Shown: positions 1-8,038, counted from the first letter of the stretch. The stretch is DNA of 64,000 nt from JBBSOK01 sp965219125 (GCA_965219125.1 CBDCMO010000002.1:496001-560000); one strand, 5' to 3'. The notes: generated from the letters alone by a model not told the origin. Program-made: numbers and translations.

Positions 1-757
1 TAGGGAAATGATCCGCGATTGTTTGTGGCACTTCCTTGTCTAAAATCATTTGTAAGCCAGAATTTACCAATTTAAAACCCATCATTTGCGTTGCATCATA
101 AAAGTGATACATTTCGTTTGCCAAAATTTTCGGCCCTTCAGCATTTTCTTCCGAAGAAAGTAACACGCAAGCCGCGCCATCGCCAAAAATTGCCGCGCTA
201 ACCATATTGGACATTGAAAAATCGTTAAGCTGAAATGTTGCCGTTGGCGCTTCAATTGCAACGACAGCTGCTCGTTTATTTGGGTTAGCCAACAAGAAAT
301 TTTGCGCATAAATAATTCCTGAAATTCCAGCTGCACAACCCATTTCAGTAACAGGCAATCTAACGATATCTTGCCGCATCTGCATTTCGTTTATTAAATA
401 TGCGTCCACCGACGGAATCATTATGCCCGTGCAACTTACAGTTATTATAAAATCTAATTCCTCAGCTTTCCAATTTGCGTCAAACAAGGCTTTTTCTAAA
501 CACTGCTTACCCAATTTTTTTACTTCACGCACATAAATATTATTGCGTGCCTCAAAACTTGTTTCGGTAAAAACTTCCAAAGGATCCATTATTGAATAGC
601 GTTTATCAACATTTGCACCTTCAAAAATCTTTGTTACTTTTCGGATAAATCTGGAATCTTGGCCTTCAAGCCATTGTGAAACCATTGGAAGGATTTCGGC
701 GGTTTCTCTAGAAAATTGTGGTATTTGTTTTTTAGCTGATATTATTTTTACGCTCAT
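1..757 (-). CDS. Type III polyketide synthase (chalcone synthase-like), 3' end cut by window edge
   Basis: The reading frame opens at the ATG at 755-757 and stays open to the window edge, giving 252 residues without a stop. The translation has the thiolase fold pattern of type III polyketide synthases. The likely nucleophile is Cys109 in TVSCTGIMIPSVDAY, followed by a GCAAG motif and a GDGAACVLL segment. The C-terminal half with the catalytic His and Asn lies outside the window. Such enzymes condense malonyl-CoA onto an acyl-CoA starter to make pyrones, resorcinols or related phenolic lipids. It lies about 45 bp downstream of a methyltransferase on the same strand, and an FAD oxidoreductase precedes that, so the three form a likely operon. 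The substrate cannot be read from the sequence. Confidence 0.85.
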   Translation of the reverse strand, partial: MSVKIISAKKQIPQFSRETAEILPMVSQWLEGQDSRFIRKVTKIFEGANVDKRYSIMDPLEVFTETSFEARNNIYVREVKKLGKQCLEKALFDANWKAEELDFIITVSCTGIMIPSVDAYLINEMQMRQDIVRLPVTEMGCAAGISGIIYAQNFLLANPNKRAAVVAIEAPTATFQLNDFSMSNMVSAAIFGDGAACVLLSSEENAEGPKILANEMYHFYDATQMMGFKLVNSGLQMILDKEVPQTIADHFP

Positions 758-802
758 TCTTTTTTAGGGGAATTTTTTTAAAATGAAATGTTCTGTAATA
801 CG

Positions 803-1525
803 TTATTGTTTCTGCAAAATCCATTGATAGCGGAAAGCCCATTTCCACTTAATTGATTGCTTTTTCGCTTTAATTTTGCTGGCATAATTTTTAAGTTCTT
901 TTTTTCTAAAACTGCGCGCTACCGAAACTAAGCCATCGTGCTGTGCAATCTTAGTTTTAAGTATAATATGACGAATAAATTTAAAGGTAAAGAAAGAAAT
1001 AGGATTTCTATTCAAGTCGTTTACAATAACGCCAATTTTAGCATTCTCATATAACCTTTCAACCATATTCACTACATTTTTATCTTCAAAATGATGCAGA
1101 AAATGAGTGCATAAAGATATATCTATTTGCAAATTTTCAAAATCCTCTGAAAATACATCAATCGCCTTGAAATTTACGTTATCATAATTTGAAGAAAGTT
1201 CCGTCGCGTATTCTATAATTTGCTTATTAAAATCTAAACCTATCAAATTGAATTTATAGCCATTTTTTTTGGCAAATAGTTCACATTGCCGTAGCATTTC
1301 ACCATCGCCACAACCAACATCCAAGATTGTATAAATTGTAGTTTTCTCTTTATTTTGAAGCAGTTTTGTTATGCCGTTTAAAGTAATATTTATTCCACCC
1401 AAATGTTTATTCACATATTTCAAATCCTTCAAAACATTTTCCATTTCTCTTCCTTTCAAATATGCCTCGTCCATAAATTCGGGTTGTCGGGAACGTTTGC
1501 TCATTGAAAAAGTTACTGTATCCAT
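803..1525 (-). CDS. Class I SAM-dependent methyltransferase
   Basis: The 240-residue protein has the SAM-binding motif I LDVGCGDGE at about residues 68-76 and a following acidic strand end, LIGLDFN, at about 94-100, as in Rossmann-fold methyltransferases. It overlaps the upstream FAD oxidoreductase by 13 bp and is followed by a type III polyketide synthase. A tailoring role, methylating the polyketide product, is therefore the natural inference. An internal ATG (residue 8, position 1504) would remove the overlap and cannot be excluded as the start. The substrate is unknown. Confidence 0.8.
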   Translation of the reverse strand: MDTVTFSMSKRSRQPEFMDEAYLKGREMENVLKDLKYVNKHLGGINITLNGITKLLQNKEKTTIYTILDVGCGDGEMLRQCELFAKKNGYKFNLIGLDFNKQIIEYATELSSNYDNVNFKAIDVFSEDFENLQIDISLCTHFLHHFEDKNVVNMVERLYENAKIGVIVNDLNRNPISFFTFKFIRHIILKTKIAQHDGLVSVARSFRKKELKNYASKIKAKKQSIKWKWAFRYQWILQKQ

Positions 1526-2643
1526 TGCTTGCCGTGTGTTTTTTTTATGATAGAAGTTACAATTGAAGGAAAAACCTGAGCCGTTTTTAAACCAATTTTG
1601 GTTGCATTTTTATTCAGTAATATTTTTTGAATTTGTCTCCCAGTTTTTAATCTTTTGCTGAACGTATCTTTCCATTTTTTTGAATATTTAATCTCTAAAC
1701 TTTCTTTGTTGAATTGATTAGCCTTATAATTCTTCAAAATTAATTCGGACAAAATTTTCGCGCTGTGAATTGCCATCGCCATTCCATTGCCGCAAAGTGG
1801 ATGAATTAATCCAGCAGAATCGCCAATCATAAAAACGCCATTTTCTACCAATTGTTTTTTTTCAAATGATATTTGGCCAATTGCTAACGGTTTTTCAAAA
1901 ACAAGTTCTGCATTTTTGAAGAAATCCTTTAAATGTGGATTCTTTGACATTGTCTGCTGTTGAAATTCTGCAATCCCAGAGCATTTCTTAAATGAATTAT
2001 ACGTTGCTAAATAACACGCGTTTACAGAATTATCCTCAACTTTCGAAATTCCGCAATAGCCACCATCAAAGTTATGAAGCGCGACAACATTATCTTTAAA
2101 ATCATATTTATAATGTGCCTTTACCGCAACCCAAGGCGATTTGTTTTCAATAAAAGAGCGCTTTAAATGTAAATCTATATTCGATCTCTTGCCGAATGCT
2201 CCGATAATTAACTTAGCTTCAAACCGAACATTAGCCGAGGTTTTCACTACGGAAATATTTTCAACAGTAGAAATTGAAGTAACCGAATCAAAAACGAAAT
2301 CTATTTCATTTTTAACGTTATTATAAAGCAAATCGTCAAAAGAATAACGGCTTAAACCGAAGCCACCTAAAGGTAATTTTGAAGTTATTTTCTTACCATT
2401 TTCAGTACTTAATTGAAGTGTGTCAATTTTTTTTGCGCCAGCATCGAAGACATTTATTTTAAGCTTCTTTAAATAATGTAGAACTTCGTTGCTAACGTAT
2501 TCCCCACAAACCTTATGATTTGGGTACTTATTTTTTTCAATTAATAAAATTTTAAGATTCGATTCGGAAAGATGATTTGCGCAAGTCAAACCTGCCAAGC
2601 CACCACCTATTAGGATGACGTCGTAAATAGTATCATTAAGCAT
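1513..2643 (-). CDS. FAD-dependent oxidoreductase, geranylgeranyl-reductase/UbiH-like
   Basis: The 376-residue flavoprotein starts with a dinucleotide-binding site, VILIGGGLAGLTCANHL (residues 9-25). It has the second FAD motif GDSAGLIHPLCGNGMAMA at about 270-290, which places it in the group of geranylgeranyl reductases and aromatic monooxygenases. It is the first gene of the minus-strand set oxidoreductase, methyltransferase, type III PKS. Its stop codon lies inside the next gene, which suggests translational coupling. It may reduce or hydroxylate the polyketide or its acyl chain. That role is inferred from context only. Confidence 0.8.
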   Translation of the reverse strand: MLNDTIYDVILIGGGLAGLTCANHLSESNLKILLIEKNKYPNHKVCGEYVSNEVLHYLKKLKINVFDAGAKKIDTLQLSTENGKKITSKLPLGGFGLSRYSFDDLLYNNVKNEIDFVFDSVTSISTVENISVVKTSANVRFEAKLIIGAFGKRSNIDLHLKRSFIENKSPWVAVKAHYKYDFKDNVVALHNFDGGYCGISKVEDNSVNACYLATYNSFKKCSGIAEFQQQTMSKNPHLKDFFKNAELVFEKPLAIGQISFEKKQLVENGVFMIGDSAGLIHPLCGNGMAMAIHSAKILSELILKNYKANQFNKESLEIKYSKKWKDTFSKRLKTGRQIQKILLNKNATKIGLKTAQVFPSIVTSIIKKTHGKQWIQ

Positions 2644-2671
2644 TACGTAAAAATAGTTGATTTAAATAAAA

Positions 2672-2704
2672 AATCCCGCAGACAATTTAATGTTATACGG
2701 GATT
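2672..2704 (-). terminator. Intrinsic terminator after the OmpA-family gene
   Basis: AATCCCG (2672-2678) pairs with CGGGATT (2698-2704). On the minus strand the stem is followed by a run of T. It lies 25 bp beyond the stop codon of the OmpA-family gene and separates that gene from the oxidoreductase operon. Confidence 0.75.
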
Positions 2705-2728
2705 CTTCAAATTATTTTAAAAAGAATT

Positions 2729-3430
2729 TTATTGTCCGGCCTCTTTAGTGGCGTCGTCTTTCATTTTTTGATTTGGAACGATTGCAACATTAACTCTTCG
2801 GTTTTTTGCTCTACCTTCAGCAGTTGCGTTATCAGCAATTGGGGAAGATTCGCCATACCAATTTGTTGTAAATCTGCCAGCACTCAAACCTTTAGATGTA
2901 AAATAACTAGTAACGGAATTTGCTCTATTTTTAGATAAAGTCATATTACTTGCATCTGCGCCAACACTATCTGTATGTCCAACAACCAAAACATTTGTGT
3001 CTGGATATTCTGCCAATACATTGGAAAGTTTATCTAGTGTTGATTGTGAGGCCGCGTTGATGTTATATTTAGCAGTATCAAAATAAACACCACTGTTTTC
3101 GTCAAAAGTTACTACGATACCATCATCAACACGCTCTACGGTTGCTCCTGGAATTTCTTGTTCAATTTTTTGGGCCTGCTTGTCCATTTTGCTACCAATA
3201 AGGACACCAGCACCACCACCAACTACGCCGCCAATTACTGCGCCAAGTTCGCCATTGCCACCTTTACCTATATTGTTACCAAGAATAGCACCAAGTACGG
3301 CACCTCCAGCAGCGCCAATTACAGCACCTTTTTGTTTATTATTTGCATTTTGTGTTGCTTCGCAACTTCCCAATGAAATTACTAATATTAGGGAAAGCGC
3401 AATTAGAGATATTTTTTTTAAAATTGTCAT
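2729..3430 (-). CDS. OmpA-family peptidoglycan-binding lipoprotein with glycine-zipper region
   Basis: The 233-residue protein has a lipoprotein signal with lipobox SLGSC and acylated Cys23. A glycine-rich zipper (GAVIGAAGGAVLGAILG and a second run) spans about residues 35-85. The C-terminal OmpA domain spans about 105-225 and carries the signature GHTDSVGADASN..LS..RA, which binds diaminopimelate in peptidoglycan. The family tethers the outer membrane to the cell wall. The ATG overlaps the stop of the upstream lipocalin-like gene (TAATG), so the two are translationally coupled. This pairing is familiar from Flavobacteria. Confidence 0.9.
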   Translation of the reverse strand: MTILKKISLIALSLILVISLGSCEATQNANNKQKGAVIGAAGGAVLGAILGNNIGKGGNGELGAVIGGVVGGGAGVLIGSKMDKQAQKIEQEIPGATVERVDDGIVVTFDENSGVYFDTAKYNINAASQSTLDKLSNVLAEYPDTNVLVVGHTDSVGADASNMTLSKNRANSVTSYFTSKGLSAGRFTTNWYGESSPIADNATAEGRAKNRRVNVAIVPNQKMKDDATKEAGQ

Positions 3431-3912
3431 TATTCGTTAATTTTTGAAAAGTTCATATTAATATTAAAGGGTTTGCCATCTACGTTAAGCGTTTGTATCC
3501 ACATCATTGATGTTTCACTCAATTGAGCAAGATTAACTCTATAACCAATTTTATCGGCACTTTTTCCTTTGGCATTTGTTGGCTTAATTAGAAAATCATA
3601 TAAGCCTGAAGAAGTTTCAACTGCATCTATTGTAAAAATAAAGTTTCTATCGCCAGTTGAACAATTTGCTCCATTAATGGTATAAACAGCTGTATTATTG
3701 TTAGGGATAAAGCGCCACGTACTGCCTACAAAACAGTCTTTTGAAGCATCATCAAATAACGTAACGTTATAGATTCCAGCCTCGCTGTAAGATATATTGT
3801 CTAAAGACCAATATCCTTTTAATACTTTTTTTGATTGAGTAACCGTTTTGGGCGTACCGCACGAAAAAAGCGCGGTAGCCATAATAACGGTTAAAAGCAT
3901 GATTTTTTTCAT
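3430..3912 (-). CDS. Lipocalin-family lipoprotein
   Basis: The 160-residue protein has a lipoprotein signal ending ALFSC (Cys18). Its mature part is rich in beta strands and fits the short lipocalin-like domain family of Bacteroidota: a GYWSLDNISY entry strand, a central FIPNNNTAVYTING segment and a MMWIQTL C-terminal strand. Lipocalin-like proteins hold small hydrophobic ligands in a barrel, but no ligand can be assigned here. It is the first gene of a two-gene unit, and its stop codon overlaps the start of the OmpA-family lipoprotein. Confidence 0.75.
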   Translation of the reverse strand: MKKIMLLTVIMATALFSCGTPKTVTQSKKVLKGYWSLDNISYSEAGIYNVTLFDDASKDCFVGSTWRFIPNNNTAVYTINGANCSTGDRNFIFTIDAVETSSGLYDFLIKPTNAKGKSADKIGYRVNLAQLSETSMMWIQTLNVDGKPFNINMNFSKINE

Positions 3913-3959
3913 TCTTTTAATTTTGAGTTTGTTATTAATTTAATTGGAGAGTTTTAATT

Positions 3960-4121
3960 TTATCTTCTAAATAATCTAGAAAGTAAAGAAAGTACAAGAA
4001 GTACTAGAAAAATCCAAAAGATAATCATCGCAATATCAGTTGCTCCAGCAGAAATTCCGCCAAAGCCAAAAATTCCAGCAATAATTGCAATTACGAGAAA
4101 AATAATAATCCAACGTACCAT
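3960..4121 (-). CDS. DUF1328-type small membrane protein, 53 residues
   Basis: A short frame starts at the ATG at 4119-4121 with MVRWIIIFLVIAIIAGIFGF and ends at a TAA at 3960-3962. Two hydrophobic helices (about residues 4-20 and 30-48) flank a glycine-rich turn, GFGGISAGATDIA. This is the layout of the DUF1328/YtjA family of small inner-membrane proteins, and the C-terminus is basic (SRLFRR). The function is unknown; homologues are often tied to stress or biofilm states. It stands alone on the minus strand between the lipocalin-like gene and the E1 gene. Confidence 0.85.
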   Translation of the reverse strand: MVRWIIIFLVIAIIAGIFGFGGISAGATDIAMIIFWIFLVLLVLSLLSRLFRR

Positions 4122-4219
4122 AATATTTAAGTTTTTAGGTTAGTAATGGTACTAAATTACGCAACACTATTGGTAAGTGTTAAGTCTTTATCTAAAGTTT
4201 AACTATTATGTTAAAATTT

Positions 4220-6223
4220 TCAATATGCCAACAACTCTCTAATTTCGGTAAGAAGTTTATTTTTAGGCAAGTACTGATTTTCTAACTGGGATGCAAATGG
4301 AATTGGAGTTTCCATACTTGTTACACGTTTAACTGGTGCGTCTAAACTCTGAAAGCAATTTTCCATTATAAGCGCAGAAATATCGGCACCAATAGCACCA
4401 AACTTTGAATCTTCATGGAGAATTAAAACTTTTCCGGTTTTTTTAACCGATTTGTAAATAGCTTCTGTATCTAATGGTATTAAAGTTCGCAAGTCTAGTA
4501 AATCTGCTGAAATATTGTTTTCCTTCTCTAAAACTTCCAAAGCCCAATGAACTCCTGCGCCGTAGGTTATTATAGTTAAATCGTTTCCTTCCCTTAAAGT
4601 AGCAGCTTTGCCTAACGGAATTGTATAGTAATCTTTTGGCACATCTTGCCGAATACTTCTATAAAGGGCTTTGTGTTCAAAATATAAAACTGGATTTGGA
4701 TCCTCAATACTACTTGCCAAAAGACCCTTTGCATCATACGGAAATGCAGGATAAACAACCTTTAAGCCTGGCGTATGTGTAAACCAAGCTTCATTTGTTT
4801 GGCTGTGAAAAGGTCCTGCGCCAACGCCAGCACCACAAGGCATTCTAACAACTACATCTGCTTTTTCGTTCCAGCGATAATGGCTTTTTGCCAAATAATT
4901 TATAATTGGGTTAAAACCTGAAGTCACAAAATCTGCAAATTGCATTTCGACAACTGCTTTAAAACCATTAATTGAAAGGCCCATTGCAGCGGATACAATT
5001 GCAGATTCACATATTGGCGTATTTCTCACTCTCTCTTTTCCGAACGCTTCAACAAAACCTTCGGTAATTTTAAACACTCCTCCATATTCTGCCACGTCTT
5101 GCCCCATAATTACTAGGTTATCGTGGCGCTCCATACTTTGTTTTAAACCTTGGGAAATTGCATCAATTAATCTAATATTTTCAACATCTTCTTTTGGGGT
5201 AACTTCTTCTAATTGAAAGGGTTTGTATAAATCATTTAATTCATTTATTTCATTTGCTTCAATTTCTGGTTCGGCAAAGGCAATGTCTAAATTATCATCT
5301 ATTTCCTTTTTATATTCAGCTCTAAAAGCTTTGATATTTTCTTCTGAAATTACCTCCTCTTCAAGCAAATAAGTTTCAAAATTTGTAAGTGGATCGCGAA
5401 GTCCCCACTCATCAATTAAAGCTTCAGGTACATACTTCGTTCCACTTGCTTCTTCGTGGCCACGCATTCTAAAGGTTTTAAACTCCAGCAGAACGGGACG
5501 CGGATTTACGCGCATATCATTAACAAGATTTTTAAGGGTTGTATAGACTTCGAGAATATTGTTTCCTTCAATAATATGGCTTTCCATTCCGTAGCCTTTT
5601 CCCCTATCGGCAAGATTTTCGCAATTATATTGTTCGTTTGTTGGAGTTGAAAGTCCGTAGCCATTATTTTCAATACAGAACAAAACTGGCAATTTCCAAA
5701 CTGATGCAACATTTAAAGCTTCGTGAATATCGCCTTCACTTGTTCCACCTTCGCCGGTAAAAACGGCACAAACCTTATTATTATTTTTAAGTTTATTTGC
5801 AAGCGCAATCCCATCTGCCACACCAAACTGTGGTCCCAAATGTGAAATCATTCCAATAATATGGAATTCCTGCGTACCAAAGTGAAAACTACGATCACGA
5901 CCTTTTGTAAAACCGTTGGCTTTTCCTTGCCATTGTGAGAAAAGTCTGTAAAGCGGAATATTTCTTCCAGTAAAAACTGCCAAATTTCGGTGCATTGGCA
6001 AAATATATTCATCTGCATCTAAAACTGCAGTAACACCAACTGAAATCGCTTCCTGCCCAATACCGCTAAACCATTTAGAAACCTTGCCCTGGCGAAGTAA
6101 AATGAGCATTTTATCTTCAATCATTCTTGGTTTAAGCATTGCTTTATACAAGGAAATTAAAGTTTTATTATCTAATGAGCCACGATTGTAGGTATAAAAA
6201 GGCTTTGAAATAGCTTGATCCAT
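4220..6223 (-). CDS. Fused 2-oxoacid dehydrogenase E1 alpha/beta (branched-chain type)
   Basis: This 667-residue thiamine-diphosphate enzyme carries the alpha subunit (about residues 1-330) and the beta subunit (about 345-667) in one chain. The alpha part has the ThDP/Mg motif, starting GEGGTSEGDIHEA and ending in ENNGYG. The beta part has VMGQDVAEYGG and a C-terminal transketolase domain. E1 decarboxylates a 2-oxoacid and passes the acyl group to lipoyl-E2; the fused form is usual in Bacteroidota and is generally called branched-chain 2-oxoacid dehydrogenase. I chose the ATG at 6223 over an upstream ATG at 6274 because a TAnnTTTG box lies between them at 6243-6250. No E2 gene is nearby; a candidate E3 is at 39 kb. 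Confidence 0.9.
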   Translation of the reverse strand: MDQAISKPFYTYNRGSLDNKTLISLYKAMLKPRMIEDKMLILLRQGKVSKWFSGIGQEAISVGVTAVLDADEYILPMHRNLAVFTGRNIPLYRLFSQWQGKANGFTKGRDRSFHFGTQEFHIIGMISHLGPQFGVADGIALANKLKNNNKVCAVFTGEGGTSEGDIHEALNVASVWKLPVLFCIENNGYGLSTPTNEQYNCENLADRGKGYGMESHIIEGNNILEVYTTLKNLVNDMRVNPRPVLLEFKTFRMRGHEEASGTKYVPEALIDEWGLRDPLTNFETYLLEEEVISEENIKAFRAEYKKEIDDNLDIAFAEPEIEANEINELNDLYKPFQLEEVTPKEDVENIRLIDAISQGLKQSMERHDNLVIMGQDVAEYGGVFKITEGFVEAFGKERVRNTPICESAIVSAAMGLSINGFKAVVEMQFADFVTSGFNPIINYLAKSHYRWNEKADVVVRMPCGAGVGAGPFHSQTNEAWFTHTPGLKVVYPAFPYDAKGLLASSIEDPNPVLYFEHKALYRSIRQDVPKDYYTIPLGKAATLREGNDLTIITYGAGVHWALEVLEKENNISADLLDLRTLIPLDTEAIYKSVKKTGKVLILHEDSKFGAIGADISALIMENCFQSLDAPVKRVTSMETPIPFASQLENQYLPKNKLLTEIRELLAY

Positions 6224-6242
6224 CTGTTCAGAATTAAGCTTC

Positions 6243-6250
6243 AAAAGTAG
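6243..6250 (-). promoter_or_regulatory. -7 promoter box TACTTTTG for the E1 gene
   Basis: On the minus strand this matches the Bacteroidota -7 consensus TAnnTTTG and lies 19 bp upstream of the preferred E1 start at 6223. No clear -33 TTG is seen at the expected distance, so support is moderate. Confidence 0.5.
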
Positions 6251-6316
6251 AAAAAAAGCCGTTCTTCCTTTCATTTTTTGAAATTATTTATGGTCGTTTA
6301 TACTTTTGTAATTTGG

Positions 6317-6324
6317 TATATTTG
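6317..6324 (+). promoter_or_regulatory. -7 promoter box TATATTTG for the oxygenase gene
   Basis: It matches TAnnTTTG and lies 19 bp before the ATG at 6344. This argues that an upstream in-frame ATG at 6278 is not used. The -33 element is weak. Confidence 0.55.
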
Positions 6325-6343
6325 TATTTCAAAATTTAATGCT

Positions 6344-7294
6344 ATGAATAATATACCGAGTGTAGATTTAGCCGATTTTTTAAGTGAAGATCCTAAAAGA
6401 AAAGAAGAATTTGTTCAACAAATTGGACGCGCTTTTCAAGATATTGGGTTTGTTTCGCTGAAAAATCATTTTTTAAGTGACGATTTGGTAGCTGAACTTT
6501 ATAAAGAAATAAAAAGTTTTTTTGATTTGCCGGTCGAAACGAAGGAAAAATATGAAATTGAAGGTTTAGGAGGTCAACGTGGTTATGTAAGCTTCGGAAA
6601 AGAACACGCGAAAGGCAAGAAAGAAGGCGATTTAAAGGAGTTTTGGCATTTTGGACAAGAACCAGAAGACGATGCAAACTTAGTTGATACTTATCCTGAA
6701 AATGTGAAAGTTGAAGAACTGCTTGACTTTAACCATACAGGAATGGAAGCCTACCGAATGCTTGAAAAAACTGGGATTTACGTGCTTCGCGCTTTGGCGT
6801 TATATATAGGAGTAGATGAACATTATTTTGATCATTGGGCTGCAAACGGAAACAGTATTTTAAGACCGATACACTATCCACCAATTACCGAAGAACCAAA
6901 AGGTGCTGTTAGAGCTGGTGCACACGGCGATATAAATTTAATAACGCTATTGATGGGAGCATCTTCTGGCGGACTTCAAGTTTTACGAAATGATGGCGAA
7001 TGGATTGATGCAATTCCAAATGAAGATGAATTAGTTATAAATGTTGGCGATATGCTTGAAAGGCATACAAACAATAAATTACGTTCAACAATACACCGAG
7101 TTGTAAATCCACCGCGAGATGAATGGGGGAAACCTCGTCATAGTATTCCATTTTTTATGCATCCAAGAAGTGATATGAAGTTGAATTGTATGCCAGAATG
7201 TGTTGATGCCAATCACGAAAAAGCTTATGAAGATATTACAGCCGGTGCATTTTTGCATCAGCGATTGGTTGATATTGGACTAATTAAAAAGTAG
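6344..7294 (+). CDS. 2-oxoglutarate/Fe(II)-dependent oxygenase, isopenicillin N synthase-like
   Basis: The 316-residue protein has the N-terminal DIOX_N segment, VDLADFLSEDPKRKEEFV. The double-stranded beta-helix core carries the iron facial triad: His and Asp in AHGDINLITLL and the distal His in STIHRVVNP. It also has the co-substrate-binding Arg-x-Ser in PRHSIPFF. The length matches the isopenicillin N synthase-like dioxygenase family. These enzymes couple 2-oxoglutarate decarboxylation to oxidation of a small substrate, which cannot be named here. It is divergently transcribed from E1. Its stop codon TAG is the first three bases of a TAGTCAG tandem repeat. Confidence 0.85.
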   Translation: MNNIPSVDLADFLSEDPKRKEEFVQQIGRAFQDIGFVSLKNHFLSDDLVAELYKEIKSFFDLPVETKEKYEIEGLGGQRGYVSFGKEHAKGKKEGDLKEFWHFGQEPEDDANLVDTYPENVKVEELLDFNHTGMEAYRMLEKTGIYVLRALALYIGVDEHYFDHWAANGNSILRPIHYPPITEEPKGAVRAGAHGDINLITLLMGASSGGLQVLRNDGEWIDAIPNEDELVINVGDMLERHTNNKLRSTIHRVVNPPRDEWGKPRHSIPFFMHPRSDMKLNCMPECVDANHEKAYEDITAGAFLHQRLVDIGLIKK

Positions 7295-7356
7295 TCAGTA
7301 GTCAGTAGTCAGTAGTCAGTAGTCAGTAGTCAGTAGTCAGTAGTCAGTAGTCAGTA
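7292..7356 (+). repeat. Nine tandem copies of TAGTCAG
   Basis: The heptamer TAGTCAG repeats nine times without error from 7292 to 7354, followed by TA. It includes the stop codon of the oxygenase gene and ends 15 bp before the eIF1-like gene. Such perfect short repeats are prone to slippage. Every unit has an in-frame stop in one of the frames, so the C-terminus of the oxygenase is insulated from copy-number change. Confidence 0.95.
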
Positions 7357-7371
7357 AAAATAAAATATAAG

Positions 7372-7698
7372 ATGGATCTCAAGGATCAATTAAAAAATTT
7401 ATTTCCAGAACACGAAGAAAAAGACATTCCTGAAGAGAAGGAAGATTCTACGCTTTGGCTGCAAGCTGAGCCACTAATTTGCAAATATGAAAAGCGCAAA
7501 GGAAAAGCTACGACAATAATTGAAGGATATACTGGCGCAGACGACGATTTTAAGCAATTGGCAAAAGAAATAAAACAACTTTTAGGTGTTGGTGGCAGTT
7601 TTAAGAATGAACAAATTATAATTCAAGGCGATTATCGGCCGCAGATAATGGAGTTTTTGAAGGAGAAAGGGTTTAAGACAAAGCGCGTTGGGGGATGA
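7372..7698 (+). CDS. eIF1/SUI1-family translation factor (YciH-like)
   Basis: The 108-residue protein has the SUI1 fold pattern: the basic strand CKYEKRKGKATTIIEGYTG, the loop and helix DDFKQLAKEIKQLLGVGGS, and the final IIIQGDYRPQIMEFLKEKGF. It matches bacterial YciH/eIF1 homologues, which bind the small ribosomal subunit and can affect start-codon fidelity. The N-terminal 25 residues are acidic and less conserved. It follows the TAGTCAG repeat and is followed by a perfect palindrome and the 62-bp repeat array. Confidence 0.9.
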   Translation: MDLKDQLKNLFPEHEEKDIPEEKEDSTLWLQAEPLICKYEKRKGKATTIIEGYTGADDDFKQLAKEIKQLLGVGGSFKNEQIIIQGDYRPQIMEFLKEKGFKTKRVGG

Positions 7699-7720
7699 AA
7701 AAAGTCGGTGGTTCGGTACA

Positions 7721-7756
7721 ATTTTTATATTTTGACTTTCGTCAAAATATAAAAAT
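7721..7756 (+). repeat. Perfect 16-bp inverted repeat with 4-nt loop
   Basis: The left arm at 7721-7736 (ATTTTTATATTTTGAC) is the exact reverse complement of 7741-7756, with TTTC as the loop. The right arm is also the first 16 bases of the first 62-bp repeat unit. It could terminate transcription of the eIF1-like gene or be part of the repeat element. Confidence 0.9.
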
Positions 7757-8038
7757 CACTCACCAGCCTTTGCTTTTTGAATTTTGATTGCAAATTGTGA
7801 TTGTCAAAATATAAAAATCACTCACCAGCCTTTGCTTTTTGAACTTGATTTAAAATTGACTTTCGTCAAAATATAAAAATCACTCACCAGCCTTTGCTTT
7901 TTGAATTTTGATTGCAAATTGTGATTGTCAAAATATAAAATTCACTCACCAGTCTTTGATTTTTGAATTTGATTGCAAATTGTAATTGTCAAAATATAAA
8001 AATCACTCACCAGCCTTTGCTTTTTGAATTTTGATTAA
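7741..8038 (+). repeat. Five-unit array of ~62-bp direct repeats
   Basis: Units begin at 7741, 7803, 7865, 7927 and 7988 (spacing 62, 62, 62, 61). Each starts GTCAAAATATAAAA. A GC-richer core containing CACTCACCAG and CTTTG follows, then TTTTTGAA and an AT-rich tail of about 21 bases. Units 1 and 3 are identical over 62 bases, while unit 2 carries a different tail that recreates the TTGACTTTC preceding unit 1. This suggests growth by duplication of a two-unit block. The unit length is not a multiple of three and no protein is encoded. The rest of this intergenic stretch to 8173 is AT-rich, with a degenerate AAACYATAAAC-like run near 8140-8170. Confidence 0.95.

Noticed and set aside
2648..2655. 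TATTTTTA resembling a -7 box in front of the FAD oxidoreductase
   Set aside because: It lies only a few bases before the ATG, the last base differs from the consensus, and no -33 box is found. The operon promoter remains unknown.
6278..6343. Upstream in-frame ATG for the 2-oxoglutarate oxygenase
   Set aside because: The 22 extra residues are hydrophobic and unlike the family, and a TAnnTTTG box lies inside this stretch.
7741..8038. CRISPR-like regular repeat spacing of 62 bp
   Set aside because: The variable parts are similar between units, two units are identical throughout, and no cas genes are present. It is a tandem repeat, not an array with unique spacers.
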